64,000 nt of DNA from NCBI RefSeq assembly GCF_013393945.1, contig NZ_CP040297.1:62001-126000 (forward strand), given 5' to 3'. Positions 8,845 through 18,200 of this stretch are shown here, piece by piece. The DNA is from Nostoc sp. TCL26-01. Its GTDB lineage: Bacteria; Cyanobacteriota; Cyanobacteriia; Cyanobacteriales; Nostocaceae. Under the pieces are notes generated by a model. It was given only the letters and a program-made list of their open reading frames with translations. It did not search any database and had not been told where the DNA came from. The position numbers and the translations under genes are program-made. Position 1 is the stretch's first letter; each line of letters opens with the position of its first letter.

Positions 8845-10080
8845 ATGAGTATCGTCCAAACAAAGTTTGAAGCACAAGCAACATCTTTTCATGTAGAGGG
8901 ATACGAAAAAATTGCATACGATTTAGTTTATGTAGATGGAGTTTTTGAGATTACAAATCCAGAGTTAGCAGATACATACAGTAACTTTGGTAGATGCTTG
9001 GCAATTGTAGATGCTAATGTCAGTCAGCTATATAGTCAGCAAATTCAGAAATACTTCCAGTATTACAATATTGACTTGACACTGTTTCCCATTACTATTA
9101 CCGAACCAAATAAGACTATCCAAACATTTGAGAAAGTTGTAGATGTCTTTGCAGATTTCCGATTAGTCCGCAAAGAACCAGTCTTAGTCATAGGTGGTGG
9201 TTTAATTACAGATGTTGTAGGTTTTGCTTGCTCTGCATATCGTCGTAGCAGCAATTATATCCGTATTCCTACCACCCTGATAGGATTAATCGATGCTAGT
9301 GTGGCGATTAAAGTAGCCGTGAATCACAAGAAGCTGAAAAATCGTTTAGGTGCTTATCATGCTTCACAAAAAGTGTTCTTAGATTTTTCCTTACTGCGTA
9401 CTTTACCAATAGACCAAGTGCGTAACGGTATGGCGGAGTTAGTCAAAATCGCCGTAGTCGCACACCAAGAAGTGTTTGAGTTATTGGAAAAGTACGGTGA
9501 AGAATTGCTGTACACTCACTTTGGTAATGTAGATGCCACACCAGAGATCAAAGAAATAGCTCATCGTCTGACATACAAAGCTATCCACAAGATGTTGGAG
9601 TTGGAAGTACCCAACTTACACGAGTTAGACCTAGATAGGGTGATTGCTTATGGTCACACTTGGAGTCCGACTTTAGAACTTGCACCTCATATTCCCATGT
9701 TCCACGGTCACGCAGTCAATATTGATATGGCATTGTCAGCAACGATCGCAGCTCGCAGAAACTACATTACCACACAAGAGCGCGATCGCATCTTAGGCTT
9801 AATGAGTCGGATTGGTTTATCACTGGATCATCCTTTGTTGGATGCAGAACTGCTATGGCGTGCTACTGAGTCTATCACCTTAACCCGTGATGGTTTACAA
9901 AGAGCTGCCATGCCCAGACCTATTGGTAGTTGCTTCTTTGCCAATGACTTAACAAAAGAAGAATTAACCGCAGCTTTAGCAGAACATAAAGAACTCTGCA
10001 CTCGTTATCCTCGTGGTGGTGAAGGTGTAGATGTGTACCCCAACTATCAAAAAGAATTAATTGGGAGTAGCAAATCATGA
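8845..10080 (+). CDS. mysA: 2-demethyl-4-deoxygadusol synthase (sugar phosphate cyclase)
   Basis: The 411-residue enzyme belongs to the 3-dehydroquinate-synthase-like sugar phosphate cyclases. It makes 2-demethyl-4-deoxygadusol from sedoheptulose 7-phosphate, the first step of mycosporine-like amino acid synthesis. The NAD-binding [14 protein letters not shown], the [20 protein letters not shown] segment, MAELVKIA and metal-binding HTWSP and HGHAVN are all visible. I chose ATG 8845 (MSIVQTKF) over the upstream TTG at 8824 because of the AGAGG box and because known homologues start this way. The stop overlaps the mysB start by four bases (ATGA), indicating translational coupling. Confidence 0.95.
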   Translation: MSIVQTKFEAQATSFHVEGYEKIAYDLVYVDGVFEITNPELADTYSNFGRCLAIVDANVSQLYSQQIQKYFQYYNIDLTLFPITITEPNKTIQTFEKVVDVFADFRLVRKEPVLVIGGGLITDVVGFACSAYRRSSNYIRIPTTLIGLIDASVAIKVAVNHKKLKNRLGAYHASQKVFLDFSLLRTLPIDQVRNGMAELVKIAVVAHQEVFELLEKYGEELLYTHFGNVDATPEIKEIAHRLTYKAIHKMLELEVPNLHELDLDRVIAYGHTWSPTLELAPHIPMFHGHAVNIDMALSATIAARRNYITTQERDRILGLMSRIGLSLDHPLLDAELLWRATESITLTRDGLQRAAMPRPIGSCFFANDLTKEELTAALAEHKELCTRYPRGGEGVDVYPNYQKELIGSSKS

Positions 10081-10916
10081 CGAATGTGATTGTCAAATCT
10101 ACAGCCAGGCCTGTGACACCACTGGGAATTTTAACCGAGAAATTAGCAGTAGTTGTGCAAGAAGTCAAGCAACACTCAGATTTACCAGAGTCGTTGGTTA
10201 CTGAAATTCATCAAGCCTGGAGTTTAGCTGCTGGTTTAGATTCCTATCTAGAAGAATGCACTACTCCAGAATCGCCGGCTTTGGCTACATTAGCCAAAAC
10301 AACAGCCCAAGAAGCCTGGGGAGAACACTTTAGCGGTGGTACAACCGTCCGTCCCTTGGAACAGGAGATGTTATCTGGTCACATAGAAGGGCAAACACTG
10401 AAGATGTTTGTCCATATGACTAAGGCGAAAAAAGTCTTAGAAATCGGGATGTTTACAGGTTATTCAGCCCTAGCAATGGCGGAAGCTTTACCAGAGGACG
10501 GATTGCTGGTAGCTTGTGAAGTAGACCCATATGCAGCCGAAATTGGTCAAAAGGCTTTTGCACAATCTCCCCACGGTACGAAAATTCGGGTGGAATTGGG
10601 TGCAGCATTGGCAACTTTGCACAGGTTAGCAGAGGCGGGAGAATCCTTTGACTTAGTGTTTATCGATGCGGATAAAAAGGAGTACACAGAGTATTTTCAG
10701 CTATTGCTAGATACAAATTTGCTAGCTGCTAATGGCTTTATCTGTGTAGATAACACATTATTGCAAGGGGAAGTATATCTAGCACCAGAAAAACGGAGTG
10801 TGAACGGTGAAGCGATCGCTCAATTTAATCATACTGTCAGCCGTGACCCCCGTGTGGAACAAGTACTGTTGCCATTGCGTGATGGTTTGACGATTATCCG
10901 CAGAACAACACCTTAA
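10077..10916 (+). CDS. mysB: 4-Deoxygadusol O-methyltransferase
   Basis: The 279-residue protein is a class I SAM-dependent O-methyltransferase of the caffeoyl-CoA/catechol type. Motif I is [15 protein letters not shown], the acidic motif is [11 protein letters not shown], and the metal/catalytic loop is [13 protein letters not shown]. It methylates the MysA product to 4-deoxygadusol. It overlaps mysA by four bases and is followed by mysC within about 15 bases, giving a tight operon. The length and order equal those of the experimentally reconstructed shinorine pathway of Anabaena variabilis. Confidence 0.94.
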   Translation: MTNVIVKSTARPVTPLGILTEKLAVVVQEVKQHSDLPESLVTEIHQAWSLAAGLDSYLEECTTPESPALATLAKTTAQEAWGEHFSGGTTVRPLEQEMLSGHIEGQTLKMFVHMTKAKKVLEIGMFTGYSALAMAEALPEDGLLVACEVDPYAAEIGQKAFAQSPHGTKIRVELGAALATLHRLAEAGESFDLVFIDADKKEYTEYFQLLLDTNLLAANGFICVDNTLLQGEVYLAPEKRSVNGEAIAQFNHTVSRDPRVEQVLLPLRDGLTIIRRTTP

Positions 10917-10930
10917 TTGTCCAATTGAGT

Positions 10931-12307
10931 ATGGCACAATCTCTTCCCTTGACTTCTGTTTTTGCTACACCGTCTGTTCCCTCCCAGACGAAAATAGCCG
11001 CAATTATCCAAAACATCGGTACTTTGGCTTTGCTGTTGCTAGCATTACCCATCAATGCCATCATTGTTTTCTTATCCCTACTAGCTTTCCGTCCTGTAAA
11101 AACCAAAGCAGCAAACCCCAAAAACATTTTGATTAGTGGTGGGAAAATGACCAAAGCTTTGCAACTAGCAAGGTCATTTCATGCTGCTGGACACCGAGTA
11201 GTTTTGCTAGAAACCCATAAATACTGGCTGACTGGACATCGTTTTTCGCAAGCGGTAGATAAGTTTTATACAGTTCCCGCACCCCAGGAAAACCCACAAG
11301 CCTATACTCAGGCTTTAGTAGATATCATCAAACAAGAAAATATTGATATCTATATTCCCGTCACCAGTCCGGTGGGTAGCTACTACGACTCCTTAGCCAA
11401 ACCAGCCTTATCGCCTCATTGCGAAGTATTGCATTTTGATGCAGAGATTACGCAAATGCTAGATGATAAATTTGCCTTTGCCGAGAAAGGGCGATCGCTT
11501 GGTTTATCAGTCCCCAAATCCTTTAAAATTACATCAGCCGAACAAGTCCTCAATTTCGACTTCTCTGGTGAATCTCATCCATACATCCTCAAAAGCATCC
11601 CTTACGACTCAGTCCGCCGCTTAGATTTAACCAAACTTCCCTGTCCGACACCAGAAGCAACAGCCGCCTTCGTCAACAGCTTACCCATCAGTCCCGAAAC
11701 ACCGTGGATTATGCAAGAATTCATCCCAGGTAAAGAATTCTGCACCCACAGCACCGTCAGAGACGGCGAACTACGACTACATTGCTGCTGCGAATCATCA
11801 GCATTCCAAGTCAACTATGAGAACGTCGAAAACCCACAAATCATCGACTGGGTGAAACATTTTGTCCAAGAACTCAAACTGACTGGACAGATTTCCTTCG
11901 ACTTCATCCAAACTGAAGACGGTAAAATCTACGCCATCGAGTGTAACCCCCGCACTCACTCAGCCATCACCACATTTTACAACCATCCCCTAGTCGCCCA
12001 AGCCTACCTAGACACAGAACCATTAGCCACAACCCTACAACCACTCAAAACCAGCAAACCTACTTACTGGACATATCACGAAGCTTGGCGCGTAACCGGT
12101 ATCCGTTCCTTCACCCAGTTACGCAAATGGCTGCAAAATATTTGGCGAGGAACCGACGCAATTTATCAACCACATGACCCCCTACCATTCCTCATGGTAC
12201 ATCATTGGCAAATTCCCCTACTCCTCCTCAAAAACCTTAGCCACCTCAAAGGCTGGACAAGAATAGATTTCAACATCGGTAAATTAGTAGAACCCAACGG
12301 AGATTAA
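10931..12307 (+). CDS. mysC: Mycosporine-glycine synthase, ATP-grasp ligase
   Basis: This is a 458-residue ATP-grasp enzyme that condenses glycine with 4-deoxygadusol to give mycosporine-glycine. An N-terminal hydrophobic stretch (LALLLLALPINAIIVFLSLLAF, about residues 23-45) precedes a Rossmann-like region (NILISGGKMTKALQLARSFH). The ATP-grasp core includes LDDKFAFAEKG, PYILKSIPYDS, EFIPGKEFCTHS and the metal-binding YAIECNPRTHSA. ATG 10931 was chosen over the TTG six bases upstream. The N-terminal hydrophobic segment suggests membrane association, which is not established. Confidence 0.93.
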   Translation: MAQSLPLTSVFATPSVPSQTKIAAIIQNIGTLALLLLALPINAIIVFLSLLAFRPVKTKAANPKNILISGGKMTKALQLARSFHAAGHRVVLLETHKYWLTGHRFSQAVDKFYTVPAPQENPQAYTQALVDIIKQENIDIYIPVTSPVGSYYDSLAKPALSPHCEVLHFDAEITQMLDDKFAFAEKGRSLGLSVPKSFKITSAEQVLNFDFSGESHPYILKSIPYDSVRRLDLTKLPCPTPEATAAFVNSLPISPETPWIMQEFIPGKEFCTHSTVRDGELRLHCCCESSAFQVNYENVENPQIIDWVKHFVQELKLTGQISFDFIQTEDGKIYAIECNPRTHSAITTFYNHPLVAQAYLDTEPLATTLQPLKTSKPTYWTYHEAWRVTGIRSFTQLRKWLQNIWRGTDAIYQPHDPLPFLMVHHWQIPLLLLKNLSHLKGWTRIDFNIGKLVEPNGD

Positions 12308-12456
12308 CCCACCCCAAAGCGCAGAGAAAAAACCAACTCCGCGTACCTCTGTCTTGAAAAGTTTCCTACGGCGGGAAACCCGCCTACAGAACTTTTCGCT
12401 GCGCTGACCTCCCCATACCTCTGCGTTTAAAAACCCTCTCCCCTCCCCCTCCAAAA
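12308..12456. repeat. Foldback repeat between mysC and mysE
   Basis: A foldback at about 12354-12399 (GAAAAGTT...AACTTTTC) encloses CCTACGGCGGG-AAA-CCCGCCTAC. Related cores occur at 27203-27240 and 38014-38040. It may attenuate read-through into mysE. Confidence 0.6.
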
Positions 12457-15099
12457 ATGTCAACCACACAAATAAAAACTTACCTAAACACCCAAAAAGA
12501 CTATGATCTTTCCCAAAGTTTACATGATTTATTCGCCGCCCAAGCAGAAAAAACCCCCCAAGCGATCGCCTTAACTTTTGAACAGCAACAACTCACCTAT
12601 CAAGAATTAAACACCAAAGCCAACCAACTAGCCCATTATTTACAAAAACTAGGAGTACAACCAGAAACATTAGTCGGTGTTTGTGCAGAACGTTCCCTAG
12701 AAATGGTCATTTGTTTACTCGGAATTCTCAAAGCTGGCGGGGCTTACATTCCCATTGATCCCGAATATCCCCAAGAACGCTTGAGATTTATGGTAGAAGA
12801 TTCTCAAGTACAAATATTACTAACGCAAGCAAAATTACTATCACAAATTCCCCAAAATCCAGCACAAACTATCTGTATTGATACAGCCTGGCCAGAAATT
12901 TCTCTACAACCAAATACCAATCCCACCAGCAACACTCAACCAGAAAATCTGGCTTACGTCATCTACACCTCTGGTTCCACTGGCAAACCCAAAGGTGCAA
13001 TGAACACCCACAAAGGGATATGTAATCGGTTGCTATGGATGCAGGAAACTTATCAAATCAATTCCACAGATAGCATCTTACAAAAAACACCTTTTAGTTT
13101 TGATGTCTCTGTCTGGGAATTTTTCTGGACGCTATTAACTGGCGCTCGTTTAGTCATAGCCAAACCAGGTGGACATAAAGATAGTGCATATCTAATAGAT
13201 TTAATCATTCAAGAAAAAATCACCACCTTACATTTCGTTCCCTCCATGCTACAAGTGTTTTTAGAAAATTCTGTCGTGGAGAAATGTACCTCAATTAAAA
13301 GAGTGATTTGTAGCGGTGAAGCTTTGCCACTCAGCTTACAAAATAGATTTTTCCAACGTTTAAAATGCGAGTTACACAATCTCTATGGCCCTACAGAAGC
13401 AGCCATTGATGTGACTTTCTGGCAATGTCAAAAAAATAGTAATTTAAAAACTGTACCTATCGGTCGTCCCATTGCCAATACCCAAATTTATATTCTTGAT
13501 CCCGATTTACAACCAGTTCCCATAGGTGTTACAGGGGAAATTTATATTGGTGGTGTTGGGGTAGGACGTGGTTATTTAAACCGGGAAGAATTAACTAATG
13601 AAAGATTTATCTTGAATCCTTTTAACAAAGAACGACTTTATAAAACTGGTGATTTAGGACGTTATTTACCAGATGGCAATATTGAATATGTTGGCAGAAT
13701 AGACTATCAAGTCAAAATTCGTGGACATCGGATTGAAATTGGCGAGATTGAAAACACCCTATCTTCACATCCACAAGTCAGAGAAGCTGTAGTGATTGCT
13801 GATGGTGAAGCTAACCAAGAAAAGCAACTAATTGCTTATCTTACTTCTCATTTAGAGCCACCAACACTTCATAGTTTACGCGAATTTTTACATTCCAAGT
13901 TACCAAATTTCATGATTCCTTCTGCTTATGTGATGCTGGAAAATCTTCCCTTAAATCCTAGTGGTAAAGTAGACCGTCAAGCTTTACCAAAACCAGATAG
14001 ATTTAATTTTACAGCTAGTAATACCTTTGTAGCCCCGCGTAACCAAATAGAAGCACAACTAGTCCAAATATGGACAGAAATTTTGCATTTACCCCACATA
14101 GGTGTGCAAGACAACTTTTTAGCGATCGGTGGTGATTCACTCAAAGCGTTACATTTAATTGCTAAAATTGAGCAGTTGTTTGGCAGAGAAATACCATTAG
14201 CAACACTTTTAACTAATCCCGTCATTGAAGATTTAGCAAAAGTTCTCCAAGACAATAATTACTCAATTAGTAATTCACCTCTAGTTCCCATCCAAACAAA
14301 AGGAAATCAACCACCTTTTTTCTGTATACATCCGGCTGGTGGTCATGTTTTATGCTATTTTCAACTAGCCAATTATCTGGGAACTGATCAACCATTTTAC
14401 GGCTTACAAGCTCAAGGTTTTTATGGAGATGCTGAACCTTTGACAAGTGTCGAAGATATGGCAAGTCTCTATGTACAAACTATCAGAGAATTTCAACCCC
14501 AAGGGCCTTATCATGTTGGTGGTTGGTCTTTTGGTGGAGTCGTGGCTTATGAAGTAGCACAACAATTATCTAGACAAGGACAGGAAGTTGCGTTACTGGC
14601 AATATTAGATTCTTATGTGCCAATTTTATTGGATAAACAAAAACCAATTGATGATGTTTATTTAGTTGGTGTGCTTTCTAGAGTATTTGGAGGGATGTTT
14701 GGCCAAGATAATCTAGTGACACCAGAAGAAATAGAGTATCTTAGTGTAGAAGCAAAAATTGACTATATTATCGATAAAGCTAGGAAAGCACAAATCTTTC
14801 CGCCTGGTGTAGAACGTCAAAATAATCGCCGGATTCTTGATGTTTTAGTCGGTACTCTCAAAGCAACTTATGCTTATGTGCGACAACCGTATCCAGGTAA
14901 AGTCACTATTTTTAGAGCTAAAGAAAAGCATATCATGGCTCCTGACCCAACTTTAGTTTGGGTAGAGTTATTTTCTGTGATGGCAGCGAAGGATATCAGG
15001 ATTATAGACGTACCGGGCAATCATTATTCGTTTGTTTTGCAGCCTCATGTCCAGGTTTTAGCACAACGCCTGAAAGCTTGTCTTGAGGGTGTCGAATAA
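12457..15099 (+). CDS. mysE: NRPS-like shinorine synthase (A-T-TE)
   Basis: The 880-residue protein joins an amino acid to mycosporine-glycine. The adenylation domain (about 1-510) has YTSGSTGKPKG and FDVSVWEF. Reading the ten specificity positions against GrsA gives D-V-W-H-I-S-L-I-D-K, nine of ten agreeing with the serine code DVWHxSLIDK, so shinorine is the expected product. The carrier domain has GGDSLKAL with phosphopantetheine Ser561. The thioesterase domain has GWSFGG (Ser691) and a C-terminal PGNHYSF (His856). There is no condensation domain, so ester/imine formation must occur without one, as known for this enzyme class. It is separated from mysC by 149 bases containing a foldback repeat. 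Confidence 0.94.
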   Translation: MSTTQIKTYLNTQKDYDLSQSLHDLFAAQAEKTPQAIALTFEQQQLTYQELNTKANQLAHYLQKLGVQPETLVGVCAERSLEMVICLLGILKAGGAYIPIDPEYPQERLRFMVEDSQVQILLTQAKLLSQIPQNPAQTICIDTAWPEISLQPNTNPTSNTQPENLAYVIYTSGSTGKPKGAMNTHKGICNRLLWMQETYQINSTDSILQKTPFSFDVSVWEFFWTLLTGARLVIAKPGGHKDSAYLIDLIIQEKITTLHFVPSMLQVFLENSVVEKCTSIKRVICSGEALPLSLQNRFFQRLKCELHNLYGPTEAAIDVTFWQCQKNSNLKTVPIGRPIANTQIYILDPDLQPVPIGVTGEIYIGGVGVGRGYLNREELTNERFILNPFNKERLYKTGDLGRYLPDGNIEYVGRIDYQVKIRGHRIEIGEIENTLSSHPQVREAVVIADGEANQEKQLIAYLTSHLEPPTLHSLREFLHSKLPNFMIPSAYVMLENLPLNPSGKVDRQALPKPDRFNFTASNTFVAPRNQIEAQLVQIWTEILHLPHIGVQDNFLAIGGDSLKALHLIAKIEQLFGREIPLATLLTNPVIEDLAKVLQDNNYSISNSPLVPIQTKGNQPPFFCIHPAGGHVLCYFQLANYLGTDQPFYGLQAQGFYGDAEPLTSVEDMASLYVQTIREFQPQGPYHVGGWSFGGVVAYEVAQQLSRQGQEVALLAILDSYVPILLDKQKPIDDVYLVGVLSRVFGGMFGQDNLVTPEEIEYLSVEAKIDYIIDKARKAQIFPPGVERQNNRRILDVLVGTLKATYAYVRQPYPGKVTIFRAKEKHIMAPDPTLVWVELFSVMAAKDIRIIDVPGNHYSFVLQPHVQVLAQRLKACLEGVE

Positions 15100-15165
15100 A
15101 GAGTTTTTTTGCGTGTATGTTTAATAGACATCTCCAAAAATTAATTCTGCGTTGCCCAAAATCCT

Positions 15166-15196
15166 TGTAGAGACGTTGCAGTGCAACATCTCTACA
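15166..15196. terminator. Palindrome after mysE, possible terminator
   Basis: TGTAGAGACGTTGCA-GTGCAACATCTCTACA forms a nearly perfect 15-bp stem 67 bases after the mysE stop. It belongs to the GACGTTGCA extragenic palindrome family. There is no long T-run, so termination is a guess. Confidence 0.45.
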
Positions 15197-15271
15197 TTCA
15201 TTTTCGCATATACTTAATGAGTCAGTATTCATTTGGGAACACTAAATGCAGAAATTGTCAGATTTAGTGTT

Positions 15272-18200
15272 ATGAATCCGAATACGGTGAGTATCTCTGG
15301 GTATCAAGTCAACGAAGAAATTTACAATGGTTCTAGAACCGTTGTTTATCGAGGGTATCGAGAAAGCGATCGCTTAAAAGTAGTTATTAAACTATTAAAA
15401 AACCATTATCCCAGTTTTAGTGAACTTTTGGCCTTTCGCAACCAGTATACTATTGCTAAAAATCTCAACTCTCCTTTAATTATCCAAACTTATAGTCTAG
15501 AACCATACCAAAATGGCTATGGGTTAATTATGGAGGATTTTGGCGGCATTTCCCTAAGAACATGGGGAATTGAAGGAAAACTAAGATCGCTAGCAGAATT
15601 TTTACCTGTGGCGATCGCTCTCTGCGATGCCTTAAATATACTATATCACAATCGGATTATTCATAAAGATATTAAACCCGTCAATATTTTAATTAATCCC
15701 GACACTCAACAAGTTAAATTAATAGACTTTAGTATTGCTTCTTTACTTGCTAAAGAAACACAAACATTTATCAATCCCCATATCTTAGAAGGCACACTGG
15801 CTTATATATCTCCAGAACAAACTGGTAGAATGAATCGCTCAATTGATTATCGGACTGATTTCTATTCTTTAGGTGTAACGTTCTATGAATTATTGACTGG
15901 TGAATTACCTTTTATATCTGATGATCCAATGGAGTTAGTGCATTGTCATCTGGCGAAAATACCGACTGTCTTAGGGAATAGGGAACAGGTAACAGGGGAC
16001 AGGGAACAGGTGACAGGGGACAGGGGACAGGGAATAGGGAATAGGGAAGAGATTCCCCAGGTACTGTCAGATATTGTCATGAAATTGATGGCAAAGAATG
16101 CGGAGGATCGATATCAAACTGCTTTAGGTTTGAAGTTTGATTTGGAAAATTGTTTACATCAACTCACAACAACTGGACAAATTCAACACTTTGCCATTGC
16201 TCAACGAGATGTAGGCGATCGCTTCATCATTCCTGATCAACTCTATGGTAGAGAAACCCCTGTCAAAACTCTACTAGCAGCATTTGAGCGAGTTAGTTTG
16301 GGTGCAACAGAAATGATGTTGGTGGCTGGGTTTTCCGGCATTGGTAAAACAGCAGTAGTCAATGAAGTTCATAAACCGATTGTGCGGCAACGGGGCTATT
16401 TTATCAAAGGCAAATATGACCAATTTCAACGGAATATCCCCTTCAGTGCTTTTTTGCAAGCATTTCGAGATTTAATCAAGCAATTGTTAACAGAAACTGA
16501 TGCACAAATTCAGCAATGGAGAAATCAGATATTAGCAGCCTTGGGAGATAATGCACAGGTAATCATTCAAGTTATTCCTGAGTTATCACAAATTATTGGG
16601 ACACAACCACCTGTACCAGAATTATCAGGAACGGCTGCCCAAAATAGATTTAATTTATTATTCCCAAAATTTACGCAAGTTTTTACCAGTGCCGAACATC
16701 CGTTAGTGATCTTCATTGATGATTTGCAATGGGCTGATACTGCGTCTTTGAACTTAATTCAATTATTCATGACAGATACAAAATATCTGTTGTTAATTGG
16801 TGCTTATCGTGATAATGAAGTCACTCCAGGACATCCATTAATATCAACTTTAAGTGATCTGGCAAAAACAGGAGTCACTATTAATAAAATTACCTTAGCA
16901 CCACTAAGCCAACTTCAGGTAAATAAATTAGTTGCTGACACACTCAAATGTACAGAATCCTATGTCTATCATCTTTCTGGCTTAATTTATCAGAAAACCA
17001 AAGGTAATCCGTTTTTTACAACCCAATTTCTCAAAGCATTACATCAAGAAAACTGCATTCAATTTGATTTTGAATTAGGCTGTTGGCAATGTGATATTAC
17101 ACAAGTGAATCAGCAAACGCTGACAGATGATGTCGTCGCTTTTATGGCATGGCAATTAGGCAAACTACCTCCATCAATTCAACGAGTTTTGCAGTTAGCT
17201 GCCTGTATCGGCAATCAGTTTGATTTAGCAACTTTGGTAATTGTGTCCGAACAATCAGAAATTGTATTGGCAACTGAGTTATGGCAAGCCTTACAAGCGG
17301 GATTAATTTTACCAATTAGTGATGTTTATAAGTTCTATCAGGGAGAACATCATGATAAATTAGAGCTAGCAAAAGCCAATACTACTCAACAATTAGCACA
17401 ATATAAATTTTTGCACGACCGAGTACAGCAAGCAGCTTATTCCCTAATTCCTACTCACCAAAAACAAGCCACTCATCTGAAAATTGGACAATTACTCCAG
17501 CAAAATTTATCGGAAATAGAGCAAGCAGAAAAACTGTTTGATATTGTCGGGCATTTGAACAAAGCCAGAGACTTAATCAGTCAACCACAAGCACAGGAAA
17601 CCTTAGCTCAACTCAATTTAAAAGCTGGCATTAAGTCCAGAAAATCTACAGCCTACGCCGCAGCCAGAGAGTATTTACAAACAGGTATAGAATTGCTACA
17701 GCCAAACTCGTGGCAGCATCAATATGAATTGACTTTACACCTGCATATTGCAGCTGCGGAAGTGAGTTATTTACATGGTGACTTTGATAGTCTAGAACAG
17801 ATCGGAACATTAGTTTTGCAAAAATCTCAGACAATTTTAGATAAAGTTAAAATTTACGAAATTCAAATTGCAGCACAAACTTTACAAAGTAATGTATTAC
17901 AAGCGATCGCTATTGGTAGAAAAGCCTTATCTGAATTTGGGATTGAACTACCTTTAGAAGCTGATGAAGCCAAAATTAGCCAAGCATTACAAGCCCTAGC
18001 TACCCAACTCGCAGGCAGACAAGTTGCAGACTTAATCGATTTACCACTAACAACTGATACTAACACTCAAGCTGCCATGCAAGTGATGGGAATGTTGTTT
18101 GCCCCAATTATCCAAGGAATGCCGAGTTTGTTACCATTGCTCAGTTCCACGATGGTGAGTTTATCTCTTCAATCTGGCAATAGTGTCGCATCAACAACTG

